The notes: a model not told the origin generated them from the sequence alone. Positions 27,901 to 38,300 are shown, counted from the first letter of the stretch. The stretch: 64,000 bases of DNA from Chitinophaga pinensis DSM 2588 (GCF_000024005.1 NC_013132.1:6690001-6754000), one strand, 5' to 3'. Translations and numbers: made by a program.

Positions 27901-30900
27901 CTCTTCTTCCGTCGATAAACGACGACGACCCGTCATTATCACATTCGCCTTCCAGGTCTTGCTTAAATAACTGCTGAATAATAATCCCAGTCCGCCGAAA
28001 CCGCCTGTAACAATATAAGTCCCACCTTGTTTCAACAAGGGCACTGCGGATGTTTCTGTCGTGCGTTCTTCCAGCTGAGGAATAGTACGGACATTATTTT
28101 CATAATGTGCTACATGACTTCCGTTATACCATAATTCTCCCAGTAATGTCTGCATGTTCAGGCTATGCGCTGCAGCATGTAATACAACATGTATATCCAT
28201 ACCCGGCAATACAAAGCCCAGTGACCGCGCATAACCTATCCAGGAAAATGTATAACATTGCTCAAGCGCTGAGGAATAACGTCCTTCCAGTAATAAGCGG
28301 CTGGTCTTTAATCCCGATGAAAGTATGCCTTGCAACAGGTAGAGAATATCTTCATAGGCAGCCTCATTACCAGCGCCTGTATATAATATGCCGTCTACAG
28401 CACCGTATGTTTCTTTGATCTTATGGAATACGGTCTTATAACCAGCTGCTTTATCCTTACCAAGCTGGTATACATGCTCCTGCCCCGCTATACTATCATT
28501 GCTTACAAACAACAATTTTGCAGCAGGCAATAGTGATACTACAGATGTGGATATTGCTGCTATACTGGCGGCATTATCCACACAGCATATTAATACGCCG
28601 GCTGTCGGCAGTATCTGAGTTGAAAGACCTGCTGGTACCCAAAGCTCTTCAAAGGTCAGCAGTTCATGGGTATCTGTTTTAACAGCTGATTTTATAATCG
28701 AGGGCTTATCCGCTATCTGACCATTATCTTGCTTATCCAACTCAGGGAACCAATATCGTTCACGGGCGAATGGATAGACTGGCAGACTAATCCTACGGGG
28801 CATTCCCTCTTCATACAACAAAGACCAGTCAATCTCCAGACCACCAGTCCATAGCTCAGCCAGTTTATCCAGTTTACCTTTGCTGATCCATGTAGTCAGC
28901 GTATCTCTGAAATCTTCATCATTGGTAAAGGTGACTGTTGATGATTGCCCTTTCTTCACCTGTCCGCGATAAATACCGGCAGCTTGTCCATCTGATTGCA
29001 GATAACCAGCGAGTGTCTGCCTGAGTGTATCTGCAGACGAACAGACAAATGCAGCTCTCTGCTCCATTTCTTCCCTCCCCGTCTGAAGTGTATAGGCAAT
29101 ATCAGCCAGTTCTGCGGACTGGCCCTCACTATCAATAAATTGTAAAAGATCCCGGACCTTTTCCTGCAATTGTGCTGTTGTGCGGGCAGATAATACGATT
29201 AACAACTGGTCATACACCACCTGTTCTCTTGCAGGCGAAATATACTCCTGCACCAATACATGTGCATTAGATCCACCAGCGCCAAAAGAAGATATACCTG
29301 CTATTCTCGGCACTTCCTGCATCAGGCCATGCTTTTCCCTTACGGGTCGTTTCCACTCCGTCAATTCGCGCTTCACGACAAAGGGAGTCGATTCAAATCT
29401 TATCTTAGGATTAAGTGTCTCTGCATGTAATGTAGGCGCTATCAATCCATGTTTCATTTGCAGCACTACTTTTGTAATGCCCGCAATACCTGCAGCAGCT
29501 TCACAATGTCCGATATTGGATTTGACAGCACCTATGGAACAGAACTGGTTCTCTGTTGAAGCAAATCCCTGGCTTAAACCGGTGATCTCAATCGGGTCTC
29601 CCAATTCAGTGCCTGTGCCATGCGCTTCTATATAACTGATTGCTTCTGCCTCAATACCAGCTTTAGTAATTGTTTCACTGATCAATGCAGCCTGTGCCAC
29701 AGGATTAGGCACGGTATATCCATTGGTCTTCCCGCCATGATTTACACCCGAAGCCTTTATAACAGCATAGATATGATCATTGTCTCTTTCTGCCAGCGAC
29801 AGCTTTTTCAATAGTACAACCCCCACTCCCTCACCAGGTACGAAACCATCACCTCCCTCCCCAAAACTCTTACACTTACCATCTGCAGCCAGCATTTGCT
29901 GTGAACAGAACAGTACATAACTGGAAGGATGCAGGTATAAGTTCACCCCACCGGCGATCGCCATTTCACACTCGTTCCTATACAGATGCTCACATGCCTC
30001 ATGTATAGCCGTCAGTGAGGAAGAACACATGGTATCCACCGGCATACTGGGGCCGCGCAGATTGAGTAAATAAGACGTTCTGTTGGCCAGCGAACTAAAA
30101 GACGTACGTGGGAAATAAGCAGCACCCTTGCGCCATAATTCCGGTCCGTACAAATCGAATCCCGTACGGGTAATGCCAGCGAATACACCTACGCGGTGGG
30201 CGAACTGCTCTGCGATCTGACGCCGGGTATAACCGGCATCTTCCATCACTTCCCAGCACGCCTGTAAGAACAAACGCTCCTGTGGATCAATATTCACGGC
30301 TTCCCTTGGGGAAATATTAAAAAACTGCGGATCAAAATCGGCATGTCCGTTGATAAATCCGCCCCACTTACTATAACTCTTTCCATTCTCCAGTGCAGCC
30401 GTTTTATCAGGTACATAAAAGTCATCCAACGACCAGCGGTCTGCCGGTATTTCGCTGATGCTGTCCTTACCGTTTTTAAGGCTTTCCCAGAAAGCGGCCA
30501 GGTTATCTCCTCCAGGATAACGTCCACTGATACCAATAATAGCAATGGGCTCTCTTACAGGAAGGTCTGTTGTTTCTTTAACCGCTGCTACCGTTTCTTT
30601 TTTCTTTACTCCCTTAAAAACAGGGCCTTTTTTAGCGATCACCGGCTTTGTTACCTTTTCAGATAAAACAGGTGTTTCATCCTGCTCTGCATCCAGCTGT
30701 AGTTTCGCCTTCAGTTGATCAGGATAGGCTTTTATAAAATAAGCGGCCAGTTCATTGACCGTCTGGTATTCAAAGAAGAGTGTATTACTGAGATCTGCAA
30801 ATACTTCTCCCAATGCCTTATTCAGTTGCACCACGATGATCGAATCTATGCCATAGTCTTCCAGCGCAACAGTTGGCTTAATATTACCTGCCGGGATACG

Positions 30901-32277
30901 TAATGTTTCTCCGATGATCTGCTGCAGATAAGCAACTGTTTTCCCCTTTAATCCGTCACCGTCTCCATTAGGGACGCTGGTAGTATCCGCAACGGCTTTA
31001 CCTGCCGGCAAACGGGGCGCCGGAGAAGAGGAATCACTGTTAGTGGTAACAGACGAGGGTCTTGGCTGTCTGATAATACCATTACTCTCCGCCACTACGA
31101 TCTGCTGGCCAAGCGCAATCCCATAAGCTGAAGGGAAAAATACCTTGTCATAACCTTCCGCAGTAAATACATTTTTCCAGGACTCCGGAGACAATCCGGG
31201 GCATCCTGCCATACGTACCGGTGCATCTTCATACAACCACCATCCTTCCAGCAGACCGAAAGTAAGGTGTGTGAACAGGGTATTGTGACTCATTTCATTG
31301 AGCATCAGCAAGCCCCTGTTCTTCATCGCCGCCTTTGCATTACGCAATGTTCTGCGGATGTTACGGGTAGCGTGCAGGACATTTGCCGCAATCACAATAT
31401 CATATTTACCCTGTTCTATTCCCTGGGGGATTGCCGGTTTCTCTACGTCGAAAATGCGGCATTGCAGATAAGGAACAGAAGGTGCATAGGTATTCTCCGC
31501 ATACATCAGGAATGCGCGGGAGAGATCCGTGTAACAATAACTTTCAATATGCTCACGGAACGGCGCCAATTGCTTAAACAGGATGGCACTGGTACCACCT
31601 GTACCTGCGCCTATTTCAAGGATATTAATACGTGCATTTTTGTCTTGTCTGATTCGCTCCTGACAATAAGCAGTCAGGGTTTCTGACAACACTTCATTAA
31701 AATAATCCGCTACCTTATTGTGCTTATAAATGCCCTCTACAAGTTTCATCGAACCTTCCGGAAACAGCACATCGGTTGCCGGCACCTTTCCTGAAAGAAT
31801 ATCCGGTAAGGCTTTCATGGTAGCATCCAGTAAAGCCACCTGCGCCTTGACATTCACATCAGACAAGTCAGTCACCTTTGCCGTTTCCCAGGCAGACCAG
31901 GCATCTTTTGAAGCACCTCCTTTTCCTGTCGGGGTAAATTTGTTACCCTCCTTTTCCAGATAACCTGCACTTACCAGTACGCGTAAAGTTTCATCCAACC
32001 AGCGTTCATAAAAAGCGGGCAATTGTTGTGGTCTGTGGTATTCGCTCCTGATAAGGCCACTGGCTTTCAGTACATCTGATTTTTTCAGCTGCCACCATAA
32101 CAATTCTGTCAGCAGCTTATCCAGTACGGAAAGATAGGAGGCGCTTTCCGTCTTCATATTGCTCACCACTTCATTTGTGTCTGGTATATGTTCTTCCAGT
32201 TTATCAATTACAGTAATAACAGTTGCAGGTAAAGCTGTGATAATTTCCGCTTTATTTACACCAAGATTAACATTCAT
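18988..32277 (-). CDS. PKS D: MT-ACP / KS-KR-ACP / KS-DH-KR-psiACP-MT-ACP / KS
   Basis: Trans-AT PKS of 4429 residues. MT1 (about 40-400; SAM motif LEIGAGTGGTS near 224), ACP1 (GIDS near 477), KS1 (576-1012; Cys near 749 in TMCSSS), KR1 (about 1210-1650; TGGFGGLG near 1426, Tyr near 1565), ACP2 (GFDS near 1720), KS2 (1808-2226; TACSSG, AHGTGT, KTNFGH), DH (2400-2680; DHVVKGKKILPG, MDAALQ), KR2 (2700-3120; IGGAGGIGE, Tyr in SNYAAGCTF), a serine-less ACP (about 3181-3260), MT2 (3262-3640; LEIGAGTGGTS near 3457), ACP3 (GIDS near 3712), KS3 (3814-4219; TACSSS) and a C-terminal docking segment (about 4398-4429). MT1-ACP1 complete the module begun by the last KS-DH-KR of PKS C; KS3 begins the module finished by PKS E. 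KR1 lacks the Asp of the B-type fingerprint while KR2 has it (LQDQGL), suggesting opposite alcohol stereochemistry (inference). Confidence 0.93.
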   Translation of the reverse strand: MNVNLGVNKAEIITALPATVITVIDKLEEHIPDTNEVVSNMKTESASYLSVLDKLLTELLWWQLKKSDVLKASGLIRSEYHRPQQLPAFYERWLDETLRVLVSAGYLEKEGNKFTPTGKGGASKDAWSAWETAKVTDLSDVNVKAQVALLDATMKALPDILSGKVPATDVLFPEGSMKLVEGIYKHNKVADYFNEVLSETLTAYCQERIRQDKNARINILEIGAGTGGTSAILFKQLAPFREHIESYCYTDLSRAFLMYAENTYAPSVPYLQCRIFDVEKPAIPQGIEQGKYDIVIAANVLHATRNIRRTLRNAKAAMKNRGLLMLNEMSHNTLFTHLTFGLLEGWWLYEDAPVRMAGCPGLSPESWKNVFTAEGYDKVFFPSAYGIALGQQIVVAESNGIIRQPRPSSVTTNSDSSSPAPRLPAGKAVADTTSVPNGDGDGLKGKTVAYLQQIIGETLRIPAGNIKPTVALEDYGIDSIIVVQLNKALGEVFADLSNTLFFEYQTVNELAAYFIKAYPDQLKAKLQLDAEQDETPVLSEKVTKPVIAKKGPVFKGVKKKETVAAVKETTDLPVREPIAIIGISGRYPGGDNLAAFWESLKNGKDSISEIPADRWSLDDFYVPDKTAALENGKSYSKWGGFINGHADFDPQFFNISPREAVNIDPQERLFLQACWEVMEDAGYTRRQIAEQFAHRVGVFAGITRTGFDLYGPELWRKGAAYFPRTSFSSLANRTSYLLNLRGPSMPVDTMCSSSLTAIHEACEHLYRNECEMAIAGGVNLYLHPSSYVLFCSQQMLAADGKCKSFGEGGDGFVPGEGVGVVLLKKLSLAERDNDHIYAVIKASGVNHGGKTNGYTVPNPVAQAALISETITKAGIEAEAISYIEAHGTGTELGDPIEITGLSQGFASTENQFCSIGAVKSNIGHCEAAAGIAGITKVVLQMKHGLIAPTLHAETLNPKIRFESTPFVVKRELTEWKRPVREKHGLMQEVPRIAGISSFGAGGSNAHVLVQEYISPAREQVVYDQLLIVLSARTTAQLQEKVRDLLQFIDSEGQSAELADIAYTLQTGREEMEQRAAFVCSSADTLRQTLAGYLQSDGQAAGIYRGQVKKGQSSTVTFTNDEDFRDTLTTWISKGKLDKLAELWTGGLEIDWSLLYEEGMPRRISLPVYPFARERYWFPELDKQDNGQIADKPSIIKSAVKTDTHELLTFEELWVPAGLSTQILPTAGVLICCVDNAASIAAISTSVVSLLPAAKLLFVSNDSIAGQEHVYQLGKDKAAGYKTVFHKIKETYGAVDGILYTGAGNEAAYEDILYLLQGILSSGLKTSRLLLEGRYSSALEQCYTFSWIGYARSLGFVLPGMDIHVVLHAAAHSLNMQTLLGELWYNGSHVAHYENNVRTIPQLEERTTETSAVPLLKQGGTYIVTGGFGGLGLLFSSYLSKTWKANVIMTGRRRLSTEEEAKVAAIQGNQNKVVYVQADVSDAAAMQNVRTTAKQITGEISGILHIAGVQSHTTIGDKQYEDFKTVLSSKIRGSQVLDEVFGQEALDFVCYFSSSSAVLGDFGSCDYAIANRFQMSYGALRRAAGFNGVTTVINWPLWREGGMSLGESSSLDLYLRSSGQSYLEAAMGLSTFESLLRAGNVTRLVMYGDRSRIYQMPLLSGETELPVSTIVSENGVGRSAEMHGWSVDECLLWDLRRQVGELLQLGMEKVAADVNLADFGFDSVSLMQLSKRLSAYYDIEVTPAVFFSYATIEKLREYYLGEHADKINAFYSEAQTVVVPGKRSIPVRPVSHTAATARQTPVSGNTTDEPIAVIGMSGRFPQAATIAEMWKLVAAGKSAIEEIPATRWDWREYHDEQVMPGKSNSKWGGFIPDVDQFDPLFFEIAPLEATYMDPRQRLLLQEAWAALEDAGYGPAQINSNKIGMFVGSEDGEYQILTGGQGSITSNHAAIMSARLSYFLNLDGPNINVNTACSSGLVALHLACQSLRSNECDTALAAGVNLLLTPMSYVQMSQAGILSPDGKCFTFDKRANGMVPGEAVAVVVLKKLSAAIADGDPVYAVIDGSGVNYDGKTNGITAPNGNSQRALLQDVYSRYHIDPAAIDYVVAHGTGTKLGDPIEVNALAQAFRGYTDKQGYCAISSVKTNFGHTFAASGLVSLISLVKAVQEKVIPANLHFEEQNEFIHWNGSPFYVPRQAAAWPEVNGKARTGAVSSFGMSGTNAHVVVSSYSGVNVPAAVSTAPVLLLLSAKTEEALLRKMEDMIAYLQSGSENLSQVAYTLQEGRHHFIYRAAIVVQHQQDAIQTWTRALNKEQLPQLFSNKVSRDFKAQAALMSYGTELLRKCADNQLPAQQFRESLYALAELYCQGYDFPWRELYSDVPQRLHLPVYPFEKEHYWVAEKQTGSGNTGVSHIGGLLHTNTSTLDGLTFSSSFKGNEFFLADHVVKGKKILPGVAHIEMAYAALKQVAAEYAASGTSVVLKNITWMRPAIQEKEPLQMKISLTANEDGQIDYQIQSMTADGREKILNSTGTAYIVQETVPSSYDLAQLRKELGNAIDGEMVYNTFKGIGLDYGASFRGINELYTDGVQVLARLSLPENLFSAAYNLHPGMMDAALQSFIGFVFGSIADPKELDIRSLKPALPFALDSISIFGACQPEMWALTRFSEGYSAAGSIQKLDIDICDNAGNVLISLSGFTTRTLTEDAGTDHKQDTGTPVGKLLLRPVWKTNRQQQATLYPALDAKVLVVHNGAEPKAVLDDYPDALFLAISGQESVAVLEEKLAAIGKIDHIIWQSASSTSYTVDADALISAQEGIVYALFRFVKALLKAGYGAEKLGWTIVTKQSLAVADDEEVNAAHAAIHGLAGVMAKEYPNWKVRLADIDKDNELPQSLFRMPADPHGNALVYRGGQWKQQELIVYEQQQNETTSYRQEGVYVVIGGAGGIGEVWTDYMISKYKAQVIWIGRRAYDQTIAARISKLSIKGPAPVYYAADAASYASLHAVYEQIKQRFGTINGIIHSAIVLQDQGLGNMTEEKFRAGLSAKLDVSVRLAQVFAAEQLDFVLFFSSMTTFTKAPGQSNYAAGCTFKDAFALQLAQTWDCPVKVINWGYWGSVGIVADDTYRERMALAGFDSIEPVDGMAALETLLASPVAQLAFIKTCKPLQMEGIKLSERMTVYPASIQVNATHTPNDVTGTLKEIVAAATGIMAENIDMQTTFGEYCADPEVFAAIAAGISEQLDIHLNAGLLMSFTDLAELCKYVQSLTGVNTIDYSSPERLEQIWQKVGALALEMEQLLARLLFVHLRDLGCFTSPGTCTVLMENGRIVPAYKRWMEESLAALVRAGLLTTQTGQYTVAQGAAQLPAEAVHQEWAAKRLLWLENPNLKNQVVLADATMGALQQIITGQVPATAIMFPGSSMEMVQGVYKDNLVADYFNELMAVALVNYLEQRKSTDPNLRLRILEIGAGTGGTSAMIFGKLKPYQQHIAEYCYTDISRAFLLHAEKAYLPDNPYIKTRIFDVEKPIQPQDIEAGVYDVVVATNVLHATSNISNTLRNAKAVLQTGGLLLLNELAASSLFTHLSFGLLDGWWLYEDPEVRLSGSPVLVADSWRKQLAYEGFKALQFPVKAAHHLGQQIIIAVSDGIVRQLVNKPAVAAPAAAPAKPPVKKATPVQQSVASNKRADKKAGLEEKALAYFKDLVGGVLKIPAHKIDVNASFESYGIDSILVVQLNNALKEVFGEVSSTLFFEYQDIRSLSAYFIDTQREALTSLLGDDIPSGIHSPREVSPVNDAPIAIPVAFGRKAGTTPVPSANGFTEQVNTTMPIAIIGISGKYAQAASLDAFWENLQTGKNCITEIPEERWNWRTHFDEEKGKWGTTYSRWGGFIPDIDRFDPLFFNISPIEAERIDPQERQFLETSYNAIADAGYTPAKLAADRKVGVFAGIMNGNYITGPSYHSVANRVSYVMNFQGPSLAVDTACSSSLTAIHLAIDSIRGGSCHCAIAGGVNLIVDPVHYMRLSAAGMLSAGDQCKAFGDGADGFVDGEGVGAVVLKPLARAIADGDHIYGVIQGSAINAGGRTNGYTVPNPVAQAQVVADALDRAGIDARTVSYVEAHGTGTVLGDPIEVNGLTRAFAATTDDKQFCAIGSVKTNIGHCESAAGIASLTKVLLQMKHGKLAPSLHAAQPNPNINFANTPFKVQAQLSDWSSPRIAGISSFGAGGANAHLVVTEYIPEPIVETQQMPVMIVLSARTAERLQAQVSQLLDAISVDGFNEPLAAIAYTLQVGREALEERLALVAGSVEALKQQLQAYLQGNHTAIFRGQVKPNKDIVAVFSSDETLAQVADQWLLQHNDAKVLEWWVKGLQINWEILYTTDRPRRISLPGYPFAGERYWQAALPLSVKATAPLPARDDKDYYDLLDAVLSDELSVQHATNEIVKMLN
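22500..22735 (-). other. Serine-less ACP (psiACP) between KR2 and MT2 of PKS D
   Basis: About 78 residues (3181-3260 of PKS D) follow the ACP pattern: an amphipathic helix, then FGEYCADPEVF where active ACPs read like FEEYGIDSIVV, then a helix ending 14 residues later in QLDIHL and a final helix. The phosphopantetheine serine is Pro 3217 (codon 22627-22629); the preceding Asp is kept. It cannot carry a chain. It sits directly in front of the methyltransferase, so a structural or docking role for MT is the simplest reading (inference). Confidence 0.75.
26965..28668 (-). repeat. Duplicated KR-ACP block, PKS D copy
   Basis: The KR1-ACP2 region of PKS D (from LLTFEELWV to the end of the GFDSVSLMQLSKRL carrier domain) is nearly the same protein as the KR2-ACP2 region of PKS C at 39605-41310. 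Long stretches are identical, such as GSCDYAIANRFQMSYGALRR and DVNLADFGFDSVSLMQLSKR. This points to an internal duplication or gene conversion between the two PKS genes. Confidence 0.85.
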
Positions 32278-32325
32278 ACAATAAGGTTTAACTGCGGAGT
32301 GTAGCGTCTGCTCCGCGACAATAGA

Positions 32326-35300
32326 TTAGTTCAGCGTGTCTGTAGTTATTGTTGTTTTCATAAAGGCCATCTGATCAACAGGGCCACGTAACAGCATCTC
32401 AAGTACCTCCATGGCTTCCCTGGGTTCTATGGTACCAATGCCGGCCTGCGCAAGGCGTTTTTTGAAGGCGGCCGGTACAACGCCGCCCACCCCGATATTA
32501 CCCCAGTAGCCCCAGTTCATGATCTTCACCGCACATGGCCATTCAAGAGCGAGTCTACGGGCAAATGCATCTTTAAAATTACACCCGGTCGCATAACTGC
32601 TTTGTCCGAGTGCCTTTCCAAAAGCACCGATAGAGGAAAAGAAGAGTACAAAATCAAGTGGCTCATTGGCAAAGACCTGCGCAAGACGGATACTGATATC
32701 TACCTTGGCGGACAGTCCTTCGTAAAACAATGTCTCGTCCATTTTCGCCAGACTCTGATCCAGCGATCCGACTGCCGAATGTATAATACCATGTATATGA
32801 CCATATTCCTGTTTAATCTGCTGATAGGCCGTTTGCAAAGCCGCTCTGCTGGAAGCGTCTGCAGCGATATATTTCGGTCTTACACCATCCAGCAAGAGAC
32901 GATCCAGCTTACTGCTGATTTCCTCATTCAGCGGCCGGCGTCCTATCCAGATAATATTTGCGCGATAGGTGTGTATCATGTATTCCGTCCATACTTCTCC
33001 AATCCCACCGTTTCCGCCAATGACTACATATACGCCTCCTTGCCTGTACAAGCCCTTTTCACCCGCAGGAGGAATGACCGGTAATAGTTCCTGTCTGAAC
33101 CACTGTCCATTTCTGCCACACAGGGCATTCCCTTGTGTATCATACGGAAGACTGAATAATTCATTGACCGTCCAGGTATCATCATAACCAAGGTCCAGCA
33201 AGCGTACCCGCCACTCAGGATGTTCTTTTGCCATAGATCCAATCAGGCCATGCAGGGAGGCATGTACAGGGTCCGCCTTTTCGTCTTTGTTTATATTCTG
33301 CCCCTGACGGGTAAGGATGGTCCAGCCGATTGGCTGATGACCATATCCCTCGGACAAGAGCGCTTTAATCATTCTGAAAAAGTAGTGTACAACCTTTTGT
33401 TCGTCTGTGATAATCGCTTCATCTGCTACAGCAGAAAAAGATGAAGGAGCGGCAAACCAAACGATATAGGAAGGAGTACCAAAAGTCCGCAGTTTACCGG
33501 CCATATCCGCTATACTATCCGTGAACTGCGCATTAAATAAGACGGCATTAGGATATGTTTCACTGATAAGCGCCAGTTCATGATCCTCACAACCAACTAC
33601 CAGTAATCTTGTAGCTGATTCAGGAGATAGTTCATTAAAGTCAGGGAACAAGGGATCCCATACAGGCGTCAGCATAGATACATCTTCTGCAAATACATAG
33701 GCGCCTTCCGAAGTGACATATCCATTACCAGAAGCCGCCGGAACAGCTGCTGCCGGCATTTCTGCTGGGGACTCCATTATCCTTGAAGAAAAACCTTTCA
33801 TCACAATACAGATATTGCCTTCTTCATCACATAGATCAATGTCGAGCTTATGTACCTTACTACCACTATCCTCTGCAAAACGGACCCAGGCCCACATTTC
33901 TTTAGTACAGGCTCTCAGAATTTCCATTTCCTGCATACCAAACAACAAAGCAGACTTCATGGGCAGTATGGTCGTATTGCCGTTTTCATCAACAGCTACA
34001 TTAAGACCAATGGCTCCCTGTACGGCTGCATCTACGATACAAGGATGAACAACGAAATCCGACAGGGTTTTCCAGAGATCTTCTTTCAGCACCAGTCGGA
34101 TCAATGCCTGTCCCTCCCCTGTATATATTTCCTGTATACATTGGAAAGCAGGACCATATGTCAGTCCGACAGCATGATATACCTCATAACAGGTCTCTCC
34201 TGATAAGAGACCTTCACTACATACTGATTGTAATTCTTCCAGATCTAATATGAGCGATGGCACATCCTCCATCATTGTCACCGTTCCGCTACAATGCGTA
34301 GCAGCATCCGTTTCTCCGCTGCTGATAATAAAGTCTGTTTCTCCATTTTCATCCGGCGTCAGGGAGATTGTTACGGATGTTGGCGTATTCACCACAACCG
34401 GCTTCGACCAGGTAACATGTTTGATACTGATCCCTGCTGTAGCAACTCTACGACCAGCAATCGTATTACAAGCTGCCAGTGCCATTTCCAGATAGGCGAC
34501 ACCCGGCAACATTGTATTTCGGTTGATAACGTGATCTGCCAGGAAGAAGGCTTTTTTATCCAGCAATGTGGTAAACTTCAATCCTGAGAGATCAGAAATA
34601 TTCTGGTGCAGCAAGGGATGCAGGACAGACGGCGTACCGCCCATTCCCAACACGGGCGTATGTACGTCTTTTGAAGGGAACCAGTATTTCTCCTTTGCAA
34701 AAGGATATACGGGTAAACTGATACGGCCGGGGCGTATCGCTGTATAACACAACGTCCAGTTCACCTGTCCGCCTTTCACCCAATACCGTAACAGCTTCTC
34801 GTAGTTATGTTCACTGATCCATTTATCTGTTAAAGCACCAATCTCATCGTATCCCAGCAGGTCGGACAGTCCTGTGCCTTGTGTATTTGTTTCACTACGA
34901 TAGCGCTTGTCTCCGGACAAACCTGTAGCTAACAGCTCTTCTAATTCAGCCAGATTATTAACGATCATACCCAGGCGTTCTTCCATTGCCTCCCTGCCTG
35001 TTTGCAACGTATAGGCAATAGCAGGTAAGTCCGCATCACTATAAATACCCCGACGTATACGATCCAGCAAACGGGCTACCTGCTCTTCCAGGCGGGCCGT
35101 ATTCCTTGCTGACAATACGATCACAAACGGTCCTTCAGCAGATGGCTGTTCTGTATGCTGCCGTACGTATTCCTCTATCAGTATATGTGCATTAGATCCT
35201 CCCGCGCCAAAAGCTGATATACCTGCCCGTAAAGGATATTGCTGCGTATGACCGTCGATCGTTACTTCCGGCCGCTCCCACTTCTCAAGGTGGTGCTGAA

Positions 35301-38300
35301 CACGGAAAGGACTCTCATGAAACGCAATATGAGGATTCAAGGTTTCAGCATGTAAGGACGGAACCAGTTCGCGGTGTTGCAATTGTAACAGTACTTTACT
35401 GAAACCGGCTATACCCGCAGCGCTTTCACAATGACCGATGTTTGACTTAGCGGATCCGATGGCACAGTATTGCACATCATCTCCATATTCCCGGAAACTC
35501 TTGGTCAGTCCCGCTATTTCTATCGGATCACCCAAAGAGGTACCTGTACCATGCGCTTCTATATAACTGATCGTCCGTGCATCGATACCAGCATTCTGCA
35601 ACGCATGACTGATCAGAGAAGACTGTGCCTGTGGATTGGGTACCGTATATCCGTTCGTCTTACCACCGTGATTAATAGCGCTTCCGCGTATAACACCATA
35701 AATATGATCACCATCCGCTACTGCGCGGGATAATGGTTTTAACAACACGGCTCCTACCCCTTCACCTGGTACGTACCCATCCCCACCTACGCCAAAACTC
35801 TCACAACGTCCTTTACTGGAGGCAAAACCACCCTGTCCTAACATCAGGTATTTATTAGGATGGATAGACACATTCACACCACCTGCGATGGCCACCACAC
35901 ATTCTCCACGTTGCAGGCTCTGGCAAGCCAGGTGTAATGCGGTCAGCGAAGAAGAACACATGGTGTCTACCGTCAGACTAGGCCCATGAAAATTGCAGAA
36001 ATAAGATACCCTATTGGCAACAGAGGAAGCGTTTCCTGATAACACCACCGGTCTTCCCTTCATAGTTTCCTGTACGCCATAAAGCTGGTATTCCAGGTAC
36101 ATAGAACCGGCGAATACGCCCACATTTCCGGCTGCAGCCAGACTTTGACGGGTATACCCGGCATCTTCCATGGCATTATACACACATTGCAGGAATAAGC
36201 GCTCCTGTGGATCTATAACGCTTGCCTCCAAAGGAGAAATGTTAAAGAAGAGGGGATCAAATTCAGTTACTCCATCAATAAACCCGCCCCATTTGGCATA
36301 GGTTTTCCCTGGTATACCTTTTACAGGTTCAAAGAACTGCCGGTGATCCCAACGCTCAGCAGGTATTTCTGTAATGGCATCTACACCATTTCGCAGGTTC
36401 TCCCAGAAAGCATTGATATCAACAGCACCCGGATAACGTCCTGCCAGACCGATCACCGCAATTTCCTCTTCATTTTTCTGATGCGGTACTGAGGTTGCTA
36501 CCTTATGCTTATACTTTACCTGTGTATCTGATCCCGTACCGGTCTGTTTTGATGTAGCAGTTGCACCTGTCAGTTCCTGGAGTTTTTGCTGATGGGTCTT
36601 TACAAAATAGGTTGCCAGTTCATATACCGTCTGATATTCAAAAAACAAGGTTTTAGGAATGGAACCGAAACTTTTCTCCAATTGTTCAGAAAGCGCCATC
36701 ACCATCACAGAATCAATTCCATACTTTTCAAGCGGCGCATCTGCTTCTATCCTGTCAGCCGACAACTTAATCACAACAGAGAACTGCTGCTGTAAAAATT
36801 TAATGGTTTTTTCCAGCAACACATCAGATACAGGCGCTGCTTTATCTTCCTGTATATTCCGCTGTACAGGTTGCGAAGGCGCCTGTAAATGGCCATCTAC
36901 TTTCACTTCCCTTAATGATAAGCCCCTGATACTTGTACATACCCATCCTTCTTTATTACAAATGTCGACATCCAGTTTACGTACCCGTTCACTATCCCCA
37001 CTACTTTCGCTGAACCTGATCCAACTCCACATTTCTTCTTCACATGGACGATAAGCGCGAAGTGTTTCCAGGGCAAACGGAAGAGACAAGGCAGATCCTG
37101 CATCAGCACCTACACTAAAGCCTATAGCAGCATGGAGTGCGGCATCCATCATTCCCGGATGCATCATATAATCGCTTATACCTTTGGGCTGTTGTGACAC
37201 CAGACTTGTCAACAAAGATTGATCTGCTTTGTAGATATGGTTGATACCTTTATAGAAGGCGCCATATACAATACCCAGCTCACGGTATATATCGTAGTAT
37301 GCCTTTGCATTCCGGTTGATCTCATTGAATCCCTCTTGTAATGAGGCGACATCTATACGGGGATCTTCGGATAATGGATTTATCTGCACAGTTCCTTTGC
37401 TATGTACAATCTTCTCGGAAGTAAAACTATGAATACTGAAGTCGATACTAGTGTCAGACTTCGCATCAAGTGTAACGTAGACATCTGATCCCTCTGCATC
37501 CACTACAAGCGGACGGGCCCAGATCACATTGTGTATACTGATAGTCCGGTCTGCTGTTTCCACTGATCGCTCAATAGCTGTATGTACCATTTCCATATAG
37601 GCTACTCCGGGCAGTATCTTCTGTCCATTGATTACATGGTCAGCAAGAAATACTTCTTTCCCGGTAAAATGCGAAACGAACTGCTGTTGTGACAGCGTAG
37701 ATATATTCTGATGTAGCAATGGATGTAGTAACTGAATCTCCTTGTGGCTATCGGAAGGCTTGAACGAGACACGCGGTATTGGAAAGACATCTTTCACAAA
37801 TACATATCCAGGCAGATGAACGATTGACGGCTGTACACCATTGTATAATTGCTTCCAGTCAATCACCTCACCGTTTAACCAGTCTGTAGCCGTCTGCAAC
37901 AATGCATAACCATTTCTCAATTCCGGTCTCCGTTGCATGTGTTGCTTTTTAGTATTCCGCTTTACCCTTCCAGTCAGATATGCGCCACCCTCACTGCTAC
38001 ACAGAAAAGCCTCTAATTGACTTAATAGTTCTTCCCGTGAACCGGCAATACAGGCCATACGATATTCCATGGCCTCTCTGCCTGTTTGCAGGGTATAAGC
38101 AATATCTGTGAGTAAGCTATCCTCCTGTCCAGACAAAAAATGCTTCATCTGTGCTGCATATGCCGCAAGACTTTCCCCACTTTTTGCAGAGAACACAAAC
38201 AATTGCTGTCCGCTGTTTGCTCCGGACTGCTTTACTACCGGAACATATGCTTCGATAACAGCATGTGCGTTGGTACCATTGATACCCGTAGTGCCGATAA

